Shown: positions 48,946-57,636, counted from the stretch's first letter. The stretch is 64,000 bases of DNA from Streptomyces sp. NBC_01549 (GCF_026339955.1 NZ_JAPEPW010000001.1:7213001-7277000), one strand, 5' to 3'. Made by a program: numbers and translations. The notes: generated by a model not told the origin, from the sequence alone.

Positions 48946-49103
48946 CCCTCACCCGGTCCGGTACGGACTGACGCTCATCGGGTCCGGTACGGACTGACGC
49001 TCATCGGGTCCGGTACGGACTGACGCTCATCGGGTCCGGTACGGACTGACGCTCATCGGGTCCGGTACGGACTGACGCTCACCCGGCCCCGTACGGACCG
49101 TCC
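48922..49103 (+). repeat. Seven tandem copies of a 26-base unit overlapping a stop codon
   Basis: Units start at 48922, 48948, 48974, 49000, 49026, 49052 and 49078. The central copies are identical, the outer ones diverge. Each contains GTCCG-gta-CGGAC, a five-base hairpin with a three-base loop. The persulfide dioxygenase stop (TGA) lies in copy 1, and the TGA is repeated in each of copies 1-6. Spacers are absent, so it is not a CRISPR. It separates the dioxygenase and rhodanese genes and may attenuate read-through or affect mRNA stability. Confidence 0.9.
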
Positions 49104-49161
49104 CTCAGCGACTCCAGCACGGACCGCCCCCGCCGCACCATCCCTTCGGAGTGATGAACCC

Positions 49162-49521
49162 ATGTTCTTCCGCAGTCGCGTCTCCGGTCGCCTCGTACCT
49201 GTCCAGGCCCACCGACGGACCGCCCACGGCGAGGCCGTCCTGCTCGACGTCCGTGAAACCGCCGAGTGGGAGGCGGGGCACGCACCGGATGCGCTGCACC
49301 TGCCCCTGTCGAGGCTGGTGGCGGGGGAGGCCCTGCCGCCCATCGCTCAGGGCAGGCCCGTCGTGGCGGTCTGCCGTTCCGGCCGGCGTTCCCAGCAGGC
49401 CGTCGAGATCCTGACCGGCCGCGGTGTGAAGGCCACCGATGTCACCGGCGGAATGGTCGCCTGGTCGCGGGACGGTCTGCCGGTGGCCGGACCGGACGGA
49501 GACGACGGTGTCATAGCGTGA
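49162..49521 (+). CDS. Rhodanese-domain sulfurtransferase
   Basis: A 119-aa single-domain rhodanese. The active-site loop is CRSGRRSQ with Cys71, and the domain frame LLDVRETAEWEAGHAPDA and GGMVAWSRDGLPV is complete. It would carry sulfane sulfur as a Cys-persulfide between SQR-like, dioxygenase and acceptor proteins. The stop overlaps the next gene start (GTGA), so it is coupled with the TauE exporter. It lies just after the 26-base repeat array. Confidence 0.9.
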   Translation: MFFRSRVSGRLVPVQAHRRTAHGEAVLLDVRETAEWEAGHAPDALHLPLSRLVAGEALPPIAQGRPVVAVCRSGRRSQQAVEILTGRGVKATDVTGGMVAWSRDGLPVAGPDGDDGVIA

Positions 49522-50270
49522 GCGCGTTCGTCCTGGCGCTCCTCGCGGGAGCCCTGGTCGGTCTCGCGCTGGGCGCGCTGGGCGGTGGAGGCAGCGTCCT
49601 CGCGGTGCCCGCTCTGATCTACTTGCTCGGTTTCACCCCGGCCGCGGCCACCACCGCGAGCCTGCTGATCGTCACCGCCACCTCGCTCACGGCCCTGTTC
49701 GGCCACGCCCGCGGCGGCCATGTGCGGTGGCGGGCCGGCAGCCTGTTCGCGGCCGCCGGGATCCTCCCGGCGGTGGTGGCAGGGGCGGCCTCGGCCCGGC
49801 TGCCACAGCCGCTGCTGATCGCCGCGTTCGCCGCCGTGGCCGCCCTGGCGGCCATCCGCATGCTGCGCCCCTCCCGGGCCGCGTCCCCTGCGGAGCCCAG
49901 CGCGGTGCGACCTGCCAAGGCCCTCGGCACCGGAGCCGGGCTGGGCGCGCTGACCGGACTGCTGGGGGTGGGCGGTGGCTTCCTCGCCGTGCCGGCCCTG
50001 GTCACCGTCCTGGCCTTCGAGATGCAGGCCGCCATCGGCACCAGCCTGCTGATCATCTCGGTCAACTCGCTGGCCTCGCTGCTCACCCGCGGTGCCACGA
50101 CGTCAGGCCTGGACTGGACCTTGATCGCACCCTTCACCGGGACCGCGATCCTGGGTGCCTGGGACGGCAAACGCCTCGCCGGCAAAGTCTCCGGGCCCAT
50201 GCTTCAGCGCGTCTTCGCCGTGGTCCTGCTGGCGGTGGCCGCGTTCATGCTCGTCGATGCCCTGACCTGA
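49518..50270 (+). CDS. TauE/SafE-family sulfite exporter-type permease
   Basis: A 250-aa membrane protein with about eight helices. The first repeat has LVGLALGALGGGGSVLAVPA and the second GALTGLLGVGGGFLAVPALV, the paired glycine-rich motifs of TauE/SafE anion exporters. It may export sulfite or thiosulfate made by the persulfide dioxygenase. The GTG start overlaps the rhodanese stop by four bases. The longer frame reading upstream is the rhodanese gene out of phase. Confidence 0.9.
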   Translation: MSAFVLALLAGALVGLALGALGGGGSVLAVPALIYLLGFTPAAATTASLLIVTATSLTALFGHARGGHVRWRAGSLFAAAGILPAVVAGAASARLPQPLLIAAFAAVAALAAIRMLRPSRAASPAEPSAVRPAKALGTGAGLGALTGLLGVGGGFLAVPALVTVLAFEMQAAIGTSLLIISVNSLASLLTRGATTSGLDWTLIAPFTGTAILGAWDGKRLAGKVSGPMLQRVFAVVLLAVAAFMLVDALT

Positions 50271-50361
50271 CCCCGGCCGGCCCCCGCGCCCTGCGCAGCC
50301 GGTTGACCACCGTCTTCAGTTCCTCGGCTGCCATCGCCAGTTCCACAAGCACTCCCCGCAT

Positions 50362-50377
50362 ATACCCCCACAGGTAT
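50362..50377. promoter_or_regulatory. CsoR/CstR-type operator upstream of the rhodanese-membrane gene
   Basis: ATACCCCCACAGGTAT, a weaker dyad of the same type, 45 bases before the start. It is the last of the family of sites in this cluster. Confidence 0.55.
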
Positions 50378-50422
50378 CTTGTCCGCGCGGGGGTGAAGCA
50401 CCAGAAAGAGAAGGAAATTCCC

Positions 50423-51013
50423 GTGACCCCCACTTCCCTTGCCCCGGACCAGGCCCACGCCCGGCTCCACGAACTGACCGTCATCGATGTGCGCACCTCC
50501 GGCGAGTACGCCTCGGGCCACATAGCGGGCGCCCACAACATCCCCCTGGATCACCTGGACGCGGCCCTGCCCGTCCTGAAGTCCGCCGCCGGGCGTGGTG
50601 AGCTCGTCGTGGTGTGTGCCTCCGGCGCCCGCTCGGCCCAGGCCTGCGCCACCCTCGCCGCACACGGCATCCCCGCCGCCACCCTCACCGGTGGCACCAC
50701 CGCCTGGAGCCGGCACGGACACGACCTGCATCGTCCCGCCGACGCCCGCGCCGTCTGGCCCATGGACCGTCAGGTCCGCTTCGTCGCCGGGTCCCTGGTC
50801 CTCACCGGACTCGCCGTCGGGCAACGGTGGGCAGCGGCCCGCTGGTTGTCCGTCGGCGTCGCCACAGGCCTGGTCCACTCCGCTGTCAGCGGCAGCTGCG
50901 CCATGGCCCGAGTCCTGGCCAGGCTCCCGCTCAACCAGCCCCGCGCCACCGACCTCGACGCCACCCTCGCCGTACTGGCCGACTCCGACGAATTGACCGC
51001 ATCAGGGCAGTAG
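50423..51013 (+). CDS. Rhodanese domain fused to a DUF2892-type membrane segment
   Basis: A 196-aa protein. The rhodanese domain (about 1-100) has VIDVRTSGEYASGHIAGAHN and the loop VVVCASGARSAQ with Cys65. After PMDRQVRFVAGSLVLTG begins a two-helix DUF2892/YgaP-like membrane part ending near CAMARVLARLPLNQP, where a conserved Cys is seen. By analogy with YgaP it is a membrane-bound sulfurtransferase possibly involved in thiosulfate or thiocyanate handling. GTG 50423 follows AGAGAAGGAA. Confidence 0.9.
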   Translation: MTPTSLAPDQAHARLHELTVIDVRTSGEYASGHIAGAHNIPLDHLDAALPVLKSAAGRGELVVVCASGARSAQACATLAAHGIPAATLTGGTTAWSRHGHDLHRPADARAVWPMDRQVRFVAGSLVLTGLAVGQRWAAARWLSVGVATGLVHSAVSGSCAMARVLARLPLNQPRATDLDATLAVLADSDELTASGQ

Positions 51014-51172
51014 TAGTCGAAAGACGGTGCTGCCGCGATCATCTCCGATCGCCAGACGTCAGCCTCGGAGATACTCCCGTCGGTGCCTCGGTCGTCCGCA
51101 TACGGTGCGGTCACGCGGCCGGACGGGCATCGCCGATCCCGCCGCACAGCCGACAACCGAAGGGGAGGCGCT

Positions 51173-51547
51173 ATGGCGAGTGTGGAAGTGTCGCTGAAGG
51201 AAATGATGACCGCGGTCGAGGGAGCGTTGGGGGCGGCCGTCGTCGACTACACCAGCGGCATGGCGCTGGGCACACTGGGCGGAGGCAAGGACCTCGACCT
51301 CACGATCGCTGCCGCGGGCAACACGGATGTCGTACGCGCGAAGGTGCGCACCATGGAACAGCTGGGTCTCAAGAGCCGGATCGAAGACATCCTGATCACT
51401 CTCGAGTCGCAGTACCACCTCATCCGACCAGCCACCGGACGCTCCGGCAACGGCCTGTTCCTCTACCTCGTGCTCGACAAGGCGCGTTCGAACCTGGCGA
51501 TGGCCCGCCACCAACTCAAGCGCGTCGAAGAGCAGCTGGAAGTCTAG
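51173..51547 (+). CDS. Roadblock/LC7-like domain protein
   Basis: A 124-aa protein whose body (EVSLKEMMTAVEGALGAAVV, DYTSGMALG, and the later RIEDILITLESQYHLIRP) fits the Roadblock/LC7 fold used in actinobacterial small-GTPase (CvnB-like) systems. No partner gene is adjacent. Start ATG 51173 is preceded by AAGGGGAGG. It stands after the sulfur cluster and before an ArsR regulator; no functional link is evident. Confidence 0.7.
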   Translation: MASVEVSLKEMMTAVEGALGAAVVDYTSGMALGTLGGGKDLDLTIAAAGNTDVVRAKVRTMEQLGLKSRIEDILITLESQYHLIRPATGRSGNGLFLYLVLDKARSNLAMARHQLKRVEEQLEV

Positions 51548-51747
51548 GCCGGCCGGATCCTCGGGCCGAAGTGCGCCCATGATGTGAAGACTTCTTCAAG
51601 TCACCACATCAGCATGATCCCAACAAGTGGATGCGCGCGGCCGGGAGCGAGAAGGATCGGTAGCGACGGACACATCCTGCGGCGGCGCCTTCCGGGCGTC
51701 GCCGCACCAGGTGAAGACCATCCCCACGTGGCAGGGAGCGAGCACCG

Positions 51748-52107
51748 ATGCGGGTCCCCCTCTACCAGGCCAAGGCAGAGTTCTTCCGCATGCTGGGACA
51801 CCCCGTGCGCATCAGGGTCCTCGAACTGCTGCAGCACGGGCCCGTCCCGGTACGCGACCTGCTCGCCGACATCGACATCGAGCCGTCCAGCCTGTCGCAG
51901 CAGCTGGCCGTCCTGCGTCGTTCCGGCATCGTGGTGTCCATCCGCGAGGGTTCCACCGTCAGCTACGCGCTGGCCGGCGGCGACGTCGCGGAACTCCTGC
52001 GCGCGGCCCGCCGCATCCTCACGGAGCTGCTGGCAGGGCAGAACGAACTGCTGGTCGAACTGCGGCAGAACGACACGTCGCTGCCACCGGTGTCCTCCAG
52101 CGGCTGA
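51748..52107 (+). CDS. ArsR/SmtB-family transcriptional regulator
   Basis: A 119-aa winged-helix protein. It shows FFRMLGHPVRIRVLELLQHG, the recognition helix SSLSQQLAVLRRSGIVVSIR and the wing EGSTVSYALAGGD. It lacks cysteines and the usual metal-binding motifs, so it may sense redox, a small molecule or nothing. Position after the reactive-sulfur cluster suggests a possible role there, but the operators in that cluster are of CsoR rather than ArsR type. Start ATG 51748. Confidence 0.88.
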   Translation: MRVPLYQAKAEFFRMLGHPVRIRVLELLQHGPVPVRDLLADIDIEPSSLSQQLAVLRRSGIVVSIREGSTVSYALAGGDVAELLRAARRILTELLAGQNELLVELRQNDTSLPPVSSSG

Positions 52108-52249
52108 CCCTGTGAGGGGCCGTGGGCCGCACCGCGCGCCGTGCGCCTGCCTACGGGGGACGACCAAGTCCTGCGTAGGGCCCGCAGCTCAAAACCCGGC
52201 GTCGCGGGACGCGCTGCCGTGTGCGGCGACAGGGCCCCACACCGCTCCG

Positions 52250-52822
52250 TCACCCTTTCGCGGGCGGCACACCGACCAGTTTGGCCAGGAACCGGTCGAC
52301 CTGCTCCTCCAACGGAGGCCAGGGCAGTGCGGGTTGGTTGACGCGCAGCGACACCGCGCCATGGACGGCCGTCCGCAGATCCAGGGATACGGTCTCGGCG
52401 TCGCCCTGCGGCGCCAGTCCGGCGTCCATGCAGCGGCGGATCGCCGCGGTCGTACGCTCGGCCATCTCCTCCTTGAAGGACATGTCCGTGCGCCGGTTGA
52501 GCGTGCTCTCGTGCAGCACCTTGTACAGCCCTGGGTGCTCGCGGGACCACGCGCCGAGCAGCGCCGTGCGGGCGCGCAGCGCGGCCACCGGGTCGGTGGC
52601 GCCGGACTCCGCATCGTCCACGGCGCGCAGCAGGTCCGTGTGGCAGCGCTCCAGCGTGGCCAGTACCAGGGCGTCGCGGTCGGCGAAGTGGATGTAGACG
52701 GATGTCGCGGCGATGCCCACCTCACGAGCGACGGCGCGCAGCGACAGCGCCTCGTCGTCGGCGAGTTCGTCCAGCAGACGCAAGGCCGCGTCGACGATCT
52801 CGGCGCGCAGCCGCTCGCCCAA
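52250..52822 (-). CDS. TetR/AcrR-family transcriptional regulator
   Basis: A 190-aa regulator with an N-terminal helix-turn-helix (about 8-55: LSLRAVAREVGIAATSVYIH) and a TetR_C-type ligand domain. The TTG start at 52822 is only provisional; the frame continues upstream with DPQTR and ribosome-site-like GGAGG further away, so the protein may begin up to 17 codons earlier. It is divergent from the 252-aa membrane protein, which is a possible target. Confidence 0.85.
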   Translation of the reverse strand: MGERLRAEIVDAALRLLDELADDEALSLRAVAREVGIAATSVYIHFADRDALVLATLERCHTDLLRAVDDAESGATDPVAALRARTALLGAWSREHPGLYKVLHESTLNRRTDMSFKEEMAERTTAAIRRCMDAGLAPQGDAETVSLDLRTAVHGAVSLRVNQPALPWPPLEEQVDRFLAKLVGVPPAKG

Positions 52823-52957
52823 GCGTGTCTGAGGATCACGTTGCCCGGATACGGCAAGGACCAGTGACCTCCGACTGCCAGTCGATCTCCTTACCTGTTT
52901 GATCGCGGCTGGAAGAGACTGATGTCCTTTCGGTGGGGAACGGCGGGGGGACCAGCG

Positions 52958-53716
52958 ATGACCACGACGAGAATCGACACCGTCCGGGGGGCGGACGGAC
53001 CGTCGCCCCCGCCGAGGGCCGGCCGCAACCGGCTGGTGGGTGCGGCGCTGATCGTTCTGTCCCTGGCCGCTGCGTTGAGCTGCTATTTCGTCTTCACCAC
53101 CTGGCTGCCCAACGATCGCACTCTGTACCGGGAGTACAAGGAGGCCAAGGCGTGCCCCGCCCGCAGGGTGATACCCAGGTCGGAGGACTGCCTACGGAAG
53201 GTCACCTTCACCGTCGAGGGCACCCGGACGACCACCAAGAACATGCGGGCGACCCTGCTCGGCCCGGAGCCCTTCCCGAGGACGGTCGTGCCGTTCGGCG
53301 ACCGGGGGCCGGTGTTGAGCGGGCTTCAGCGGGGGGACCGGGTCACGGGTACCGTGTGGCGCGGCGCAATCGTGGTGGTCGCCGAGGGGGACGTCCGGCA
53401 GAATTCCGCCGACGCGCCTCGCGACGAACCCCAGATGACAGCCGCCGTCGGCACGTTCGCGGGGCTGCTGGCGGCGTTGGCGCTGATGTTCGGTGCGATG
53501 CATCTGGCCAGGCCCCGCGACCCCGGACTCTTCACCTGGCGCCCGTACGGCAAGTGGCTGCTCATCGTCACGGGGGCCACCTGCGCCGTCGTGGGTCTGT
53601 CCACCGTGTGGACGGGCCTTCCGTGGTTGCTCGTGCCCACGGTCTGCGGGGCGGTCGTCGCAGGTACGGCGTGGTTCCTCCACCGAGACCTGCGGCTCGG
53701 ACGGGTCGGCCGGTAG
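52958..53716 (+). CDS. Hypothetical membrane protein
   Basis: A 252-aa membrane protein I do not recognise. One N-terminal helix (about 28-50: LVGAALIVLSLAAALSCYFV) is followed by an extracytoplasmic domain with CPARRVIPRSEDCLRKV, a Cys pair that could form a disulfide. Three helices follow, from about 155. ATG 52958 is preferred, since GGGGGGACC precedes it; another ATG lies 12 codons upstream. It is divergent from the TetR regulator. Confidence 0.65.
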   Translation: MTTTRIDTVRGADGPSPPPRAGRNRLVGAALIVLSLAAALSCYFVFTTWLPNDRTLYREYKEAKACPARRVIPRSEDCLRKVTFTVEGTRTTTKNMRATLLGPEPFPRTVVPFGDRGPVLSGLQRGDRVTGTVWRGAIVVVAEGDVRQNSADAPRDEPQMTAAVGTFAGLLAALALMFGAMHLARPRDPGLFTWRPYGKWLLIVTGATCAVVGLSTVWTGLPWLLVPTVCGAVVAGTAWFLHRDLRLGRVGR

Positions 53717-54133
53717 AACGGGCATGACATTGCGAACGACGGACGTTCAGTCCTGACCCTGCCGGCCGACGATGCTGGGAGTGGTGAGCGGCAGGCGCTG
53801 GTGGCGATCTGGTGGCTTGCCGATCCGAGGGTCTCCGTCTTCTTGAGTACGGGCATGAACTACGGGCTGTCCGCGGCTTGCTCCGCAGTCAGGACGAACG
53901 TTGTCGCTCCTCCCGCTCGGGAGCGGGAGTCGCGTTCGGTGAGTTCGTGGTGAGCCAGCACAAGCAGGTCGTCTGGCAGGCGGGTTCGGCCGGCGTCAAT
54001 CACCTCGAGCACGGTCCAGCCGGGCCCGCGTACTGGCGCTTCGGCCGTGAGGACCGACAGAACCTCTGGGACGTGACCGACAACCCCCGCCGGGATGTAG
54101 AACTCGCAAAGGCCGCCTACGTGTCCGCGGGTC
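53717..54133. other. Unassigned sequence left of an IS630 remnant
   Basis: Both strands carry open frames over 53810-54150 (for example minus-strand HVGGLCEFYIPAGVVGHVPE, plus-strand QVVWQAGSAGVNHLEHGPAG), but they overlap, and neither has a credible start or a family I know. Probably decayed gene pieces. Confidence 0.4.
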
Positions 54134-54367
54134 GGCGACTGGGCCGCGGCCAACAACGTCGAATTCGCCTACACACCGACCAGGAGCTCGTGGCTGAACC
54201 GCATCGAAGCCCAGTTCACCGCCCTGCGCCGCTTCACGTTGGACGGCACTGACCACAGCAGCCACAAGGAACAGGGCAGCATGATTCGCCGCTACATCAT
54301 CCGGCGGAACAAGCACACCGTCGATATTCGCTTGCACACCATCGTCACTCGGGTCAACGTCGCCTGA
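54134..54367 (+). pseudogene. IS630-family transposase remnant, C-terminal end
   Basis: About 78 codons reading NNVEFAYTPTRSSWLNRIEA, then FTALRRFTLDGTDHSSHKEQ and IRRYIIRRN to a TGA at 54365. SWLNRIEAQF with its catalytic Glu is the last DDE segment of IS630 transposases. The frame has no start and breaks at 54134, so only the 3' end remains. Confidence 0.85.
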
Positions 54368-54388
54368 CACCTGACGAAGGCAGAGAAG

Positions 54389-54802
54389 ATGACCACGCAG
54401 ACCCACCACGTCGACCACGAACTCATCCAGGCCGCGGAGCACATCGCTCGCACTCGCTGTCGAGGCGACAACCACACCATGGCAGCCGCAGCCCGCGCCC
54501 AGTACGGCCGGATCGTCACCGCGGTGAACGCCTACCACTTCACGGGAGGACCCTGCGCTGAGCTGGTCCTCATCGGCGCGGCAGCCGCCCAGGGCGCCTA
54601 CGAGCTGGACACGATCGTCGCCGTGGGCGACCGCGACCGGGGTGTTGTTCCCCCGTGCGGCCGGTGCCGTCAGGTCCTCCTCGACTACTTCCCCTCCCTC
54701 AAGGTCATCGTCGGCGAAGGGGACCGCATCCGAACCGTCCGTGTCCCCGACTTGCTCCCCGAAAGCTACATCTGGGCCGACCACCAGCTCGACGCCGAGT
54801 AA
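54389..54802 (+). CDS. Blasticidin-S-deaminase-like cytidine deaminase
   Basis: A 137-aa zinc deaminase. The zinc site is complete: Cys56 and catalytic Glu58 in HFTGGPCAE and Cys90/Cys93 in PPCGRCRQVLLD. The run VTAVNAYHFTGGPCAELVLI and the order of motifs are much closer to blasticidin S deaminase than to housekeeping cytidine deaminase. It would deaminate the cytosine ring of a nucleoside antibiotic or a cytidine-like molecule. Start ATG 54389. It lies 21 bases after the IS630 remnant, suggesting acquisition with mobile DNA. Confidence 0.87.
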   Translation: MTTQTHHVDHELIQAAEHIARTRCRGDNHTMAAAARAQYGRIVTAVNAYHFTGGPCAELVLIGAAAAQGAYELDTIVAVGDRDRGVVPPCGRCRQVLLDYFPSLKVIVGEGDRIRTVRVPDLLPESYIWADHQLDAE

Positions 54803-55113
54803 ACCGCGCCACCCAGCACGAGCTGGTACCGCCGGCCGACAACAGGGCGAACGTTGCCTGATGCGGCACCGGCAGGCGGATCCCAGTGATGAGCTGATCA
54901 GCCAGTGGCCGCCGCTCCGCAGCGCACCCCGGTGCTGGGCTGCCTGTTCGGCTGCAGCAGTGCCGCTACCACCGAAGTCGTGGGACTGGCCGGTGTGCTT
55001 GGTGCCGTCCCCGTCCCGTATTGCTGTACGCCGACTAGGCCCGCACGATCACGTTCGGGCCGGGGCGTCACGGACCGCGGCCAGGTGGCGAGGCCGGGGA
55101 CTGCTGCGGATGC
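54803..55113. other. Intergenic region, no gene recognised
   Basis: About 310 bases with short frames only. A piece reading LGCLFGCSSAATTEVVGLAG has coding-like look for 30 codons but no start or family. Confidence 0.4.
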
Positions 55114-55704
55114 TCAGCCTGCCACTGCCTTCTGCTGCGGCTCGGCGGGAGCGGGCTCCGAGGCGGCCACGGTGGTGTAGAAGACCGACGATCCCTGCTT
55201 GGTGCGGTGGGCATGGCTCTTGGCGACCAGCCCTTCGAGGGTGGTGCGCACGACCGTGGTCTTCACGCTGCGGTCGGGGTGGGCCTGCGTGAGCGCGGTA
55301 GTGATCTCGGCGGCGGAACGCGGCTCGCTCTGCTGCTCCAGGTGGCCGCGGATCAGCTCGACGAGGGTCGGCTTGGCGGCTGTCTCGGACGCCTTCACGG
55401 ACGAAGCCTTGGCAGCGGGCTTCTTGGCAGTCGTCTTCTTCGGCTTGCTCTGCTTGGGTTCGGCGGAGGCCTGGTGAGGCACGGACGGCGCGGCTGCCTC
55501 GGCGGCGGGGCTCGCGGTGCCGAGAGCCTGCTGCATGTTCACCAGCACGGTGTGGTCTTGCTGCAGGGCACGCAACTGCTCCTGCAGGGCCTCGATCTCC
55601 TGACCGACACGGTCCTGCTCCTTGGTATTGCGCTCAAGGTCGCCCGTCACCTGGGCGATGTACTGTGAGGCCAGTTCTGTGGAGTGGGTCTGGCTTTGAG
55701 ACAT
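55114..55704 (-). CDS. Hypothetical protein with coiled coil, Lys/Ala linker and winged-helix-like end
   Basis: A 196-aa protein. Residues about 15-60 form a coiled coil (KEQDRVGQEIEALQEQLRAL). Then comes a histone H1-like basic linker (KPKKTTAKKPAAKASSVKAS), and a C-terminal domain from about 125 (LVELIRGHLEQQSEPRSAAE) that looks like a winged helix with TTVVRTTLEGLVAK as recognition part. It probably binds DNA. ATG 55704 is used; AAAGG precedes it and an upstream Met adds 17 residues. I cannot name a family. Confidence 0.65.
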   Translation of the reverse strand: MSQSQTHSTELASQYIAQVTGDLERNTKEQDRVGQEIEALQEQLRALQQDHTVLVNMQQALGTASPAAEAAAPSVPHQASAEPKQSKPKKTTAKKPAAKASSVKASETAAKPTLVELIRGHLEQQSEPRSAAEITTALTQAHPDRSVKTTVVRTTLEGLVAKSHAHRTKQGSSVFYTTVAASEPAPAEPQQKAVAG

Positions 55705-56038
55705 GACATGGGCCTTTCTGTGGTCCGCGGGCATGGCGGTCAAGGCAGGAGCCATGTGCGCGAACGGATGGAAGTGGGTGTCCCGTCTGAGATGACCGGA
55801 TCACCCGCAGGACACAACTGCCGCAGCATGCGGCAGTCTAGAGATAGTACGCACGAGGGCAACCAGATGTTCCTGTCGCGTGATGCCTCACTCTCCTTTG
55901 CGGGGTGAGCAGTCGGCAGCGGCGGAGCACGTGAGGCAGCTGCTGACCGGTGTGCTGTCACTGTTGAACCGCCGCGTGGCCCACCCTGACCTGGAGAGAC
56001 AGGCGCCAGGCGACTTCGTCGATATCCCGGCAGTAGCG
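55705..56038. other. Intergenic region with no supported gene
   Basis: Contains the likely promoter of the minus-strand coiled-coil gene. Overlapping short frames on both strands carry no recognisable motif. Confidence 0.4.
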
Positions 56039-56345
56039 TCAGGCAGCCGGCGAGCGCGAAGCCACCAGCCGGTCCAGGAACTCCTCGGCCTGGCGGGGTG
56101 AATGGCCACACAAATGTGCGAGCACCTCCATGTCATTACTACCGGCCTCGCCCGATGTGTAGGTGGCCAGGACCACTGCGGTCAGTTGCATGGCCCACTC
56201 ACCCAGCGCCTCGTGGCTGCTCCGGCCCACAAAGCGGACCCCCGGCGCGGGTTGTGTCGCCCCGTCCAGCCACTCGACCGACTGCAACTCCGCGCTCAGG
56301 CTCGGCATCAGCTCGATTGGGTCGAGTTGTGGGCTGCGGTGCTAC
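56039..56345 (-). pseudogene. SRPBCC (polyketide-cyclase-like) fragment
   Basis: About 50 codons (56195-56345) resemble the middle of a streptomycete SRPBCC protein: MPSLSAELQSVEWLDGATQP, then FVGRSSHEALGEW. It lacks the family's N-terminus because the frame is closed by TAG upstream, and after GEW it turns into unrelated sequence (AMQLTAVVLATYTSG). It is therefore a truncated remnant in a new context. Confidence 0.65.
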
Positions 56346-56420
56346 CGGGTACCTGCCGCAGCCCACGAACCGCGCAGGCGCAGGCCGCTCGCCGCGATGT
56401 GACAGCCCGTAAGGCCGACG

Positions 56421-57527
56421 TCAGGGCAGATCCGCCGATCCGAGGAGGCGGTCGGCGAGTACGTTGAGCCGGTGGGCCGGCGAGCCGAGTAGTGAGCGCC
56501 GCGCTCGGGCGCGCCTGAGCAGTACGTGGGACCGGTGCTCCCAGGTGAAGCCGATGCCCCCATGGGTCTGCAGGGCGTCGGCCGTCACTGCCTCTACCGC
56601 GTCGGCCGCCGCCGCGAGCGCGGTACGAGCCGCCACATCGGCGTCAGCACGCTTGCCGTCGATGGCGTGGGCCGCCTCTCGGACGATCATCCAGGCGGCG
56701 TCGAGCTGGACGGACCGGTCGGCGAGTACGTGCTTGATGGCCTGGAACGATCCGATCGGCCGACCGAACTGCCGACGCTGCCCGGCATACTCAACGGCGC
56801 CCTCCAGTGCGCGTCGCCCGGTGCCGATGAGCTCGGCTGCCAGCACGGTGAGCACGCGGGCGACCGTATGTACGCCGAGGGGTCCCAGCGGTAGGGCGGG
56901 CGCGCCGGTCAGCCGCAGGCTCGCGATCGGCTCGGTGACGTCCAGCGACTCCACGGAGGTCCGCTCGGTGGTCGGTTCGGCGAGTTCCAGGAGGACCGGC
57001 CGCGCCGGGGCGCCGCCCTCGTCGGCGAAAGCCAGCAGCAGTTCGGCGTCGAGGCCGAAGGGCACCGCTGCCAGCATGCCGTTCGCCGTCGAACCGTTCA
57101 GCGTCAGCGAGCCCGCCCGCCGGCCGGGCACCATGTCGGCAGGGAAGGTCTCCCAGGCCGGTACGGCGACGATGGAGCCGCCCACGACGCCGGCCAGCGC
57201 GGCCCGCGCGGCGGAACTGTCGGCGTGCTCGGCCAGCACTGCGGCGACAGTCGCGGTGGCGGCGAAGGGGAGGGTCGGCAGGGCCGACCCAACCCGCTCG
57301 GCCAGGACACACAGGTCGGCAACATCGCCACCCGAGCCGCCCAGTCTCTCGGGCACGCCCAGGCCGAGCAGCCCGAGTTCGGCGAGCGAGGCCCATAGCT
57401 CACGGTTGAGGGTCTGGGGGATGGCGTCCCAAGGCGGAGGAAGGGTGTTCCTGCGGGCGTGGGCGGCGAGCAACCGCTCCGCGGTTCGGCCCAGTTCGAG
57501 CTGTTCGTCGGTTGGCGCGAAGCGCAT
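56421..57527 (-). CDS. Acyl-CoA dehydrogenase, short/divergent type
   Basis: A 368-aa FAD enzyme for alpha,beta-dehydrogenation of an acyl-CoA. It has the N-terminal helical domain (RFAPTDEQLELGRTAERLL) and the C-terminal RRQFGRPIGSFQAIKHVLAD and LQTHGGIGFTWEHRSHVLLR. These match the smaller half of the heteromeric alpha2beta2 dehydrogenases used in steroid/cholesterol side-chain breakdown, in which one partner lacks the catalytic Glu. It is divergent from a larger dehydrogenase, the likely partner. Start ATG 57527 has GAGGA upstream. Confidence 0.88.
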   Translation of the reverse strand: MRFAPTDEQLELGRTAERLLAAHARRNTLPPPWDAIPQTLNRELWASLAELGLLGLGVPERLGGSGGDVADLCVLAERVGSALPTLPFAATATVAAVLAEHADSSAARAALAGVVGGSIVAVPAWETFPADMVPGRRAGSLTLNGSTANGMLAAVPFGLDAELLLAFADEGGAPARPVLLELAEPTTERTSVESLDVTEPIASLRLTGAPALPLGPLGVHTVARVLTVLAAELIGTGRRALEGAVEYAGQRRQFGRPIGSFQAIKHVLADRSVQLDAAWMIVREAAHAIDGKRADADVAARTALAAAADAVEAVTADALQTHGGIGFTWEHRSHVLLRRARARRSLLGSPAHRLNVLADRLLGSADLP

Positions 57528-57636
57528 CGGGGTCCTCCTCGCGTCGGGGGAAATCCACGGCGCCCAGCATTGACTAGTGAGTCTATCTACGCAACTGTTC
57601 TGCTCATTCGCTTACCGAAGACACCAGGAGGTTGTG

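Noticed and set aside
48922..49103. CRISPR-like array
   Set aside because: The repeats are directly contiguous with no spacers and vary only at the ends.
51748..52107. The ArsR gene as repressor of the sulfur cluster
   Set aside because: The operator-like sites there are of CsoR/CstR type, and the ArsR protein has no cysteine, so I do not assign it this role.
53812..54252. A 146-codon plus-strand frame and an opposing 98-codon minus-strand frame
   Set aside because: They overlap, lack credible starts, and the plus frame runs out of phase over the IS630 remnant. No family recognised.
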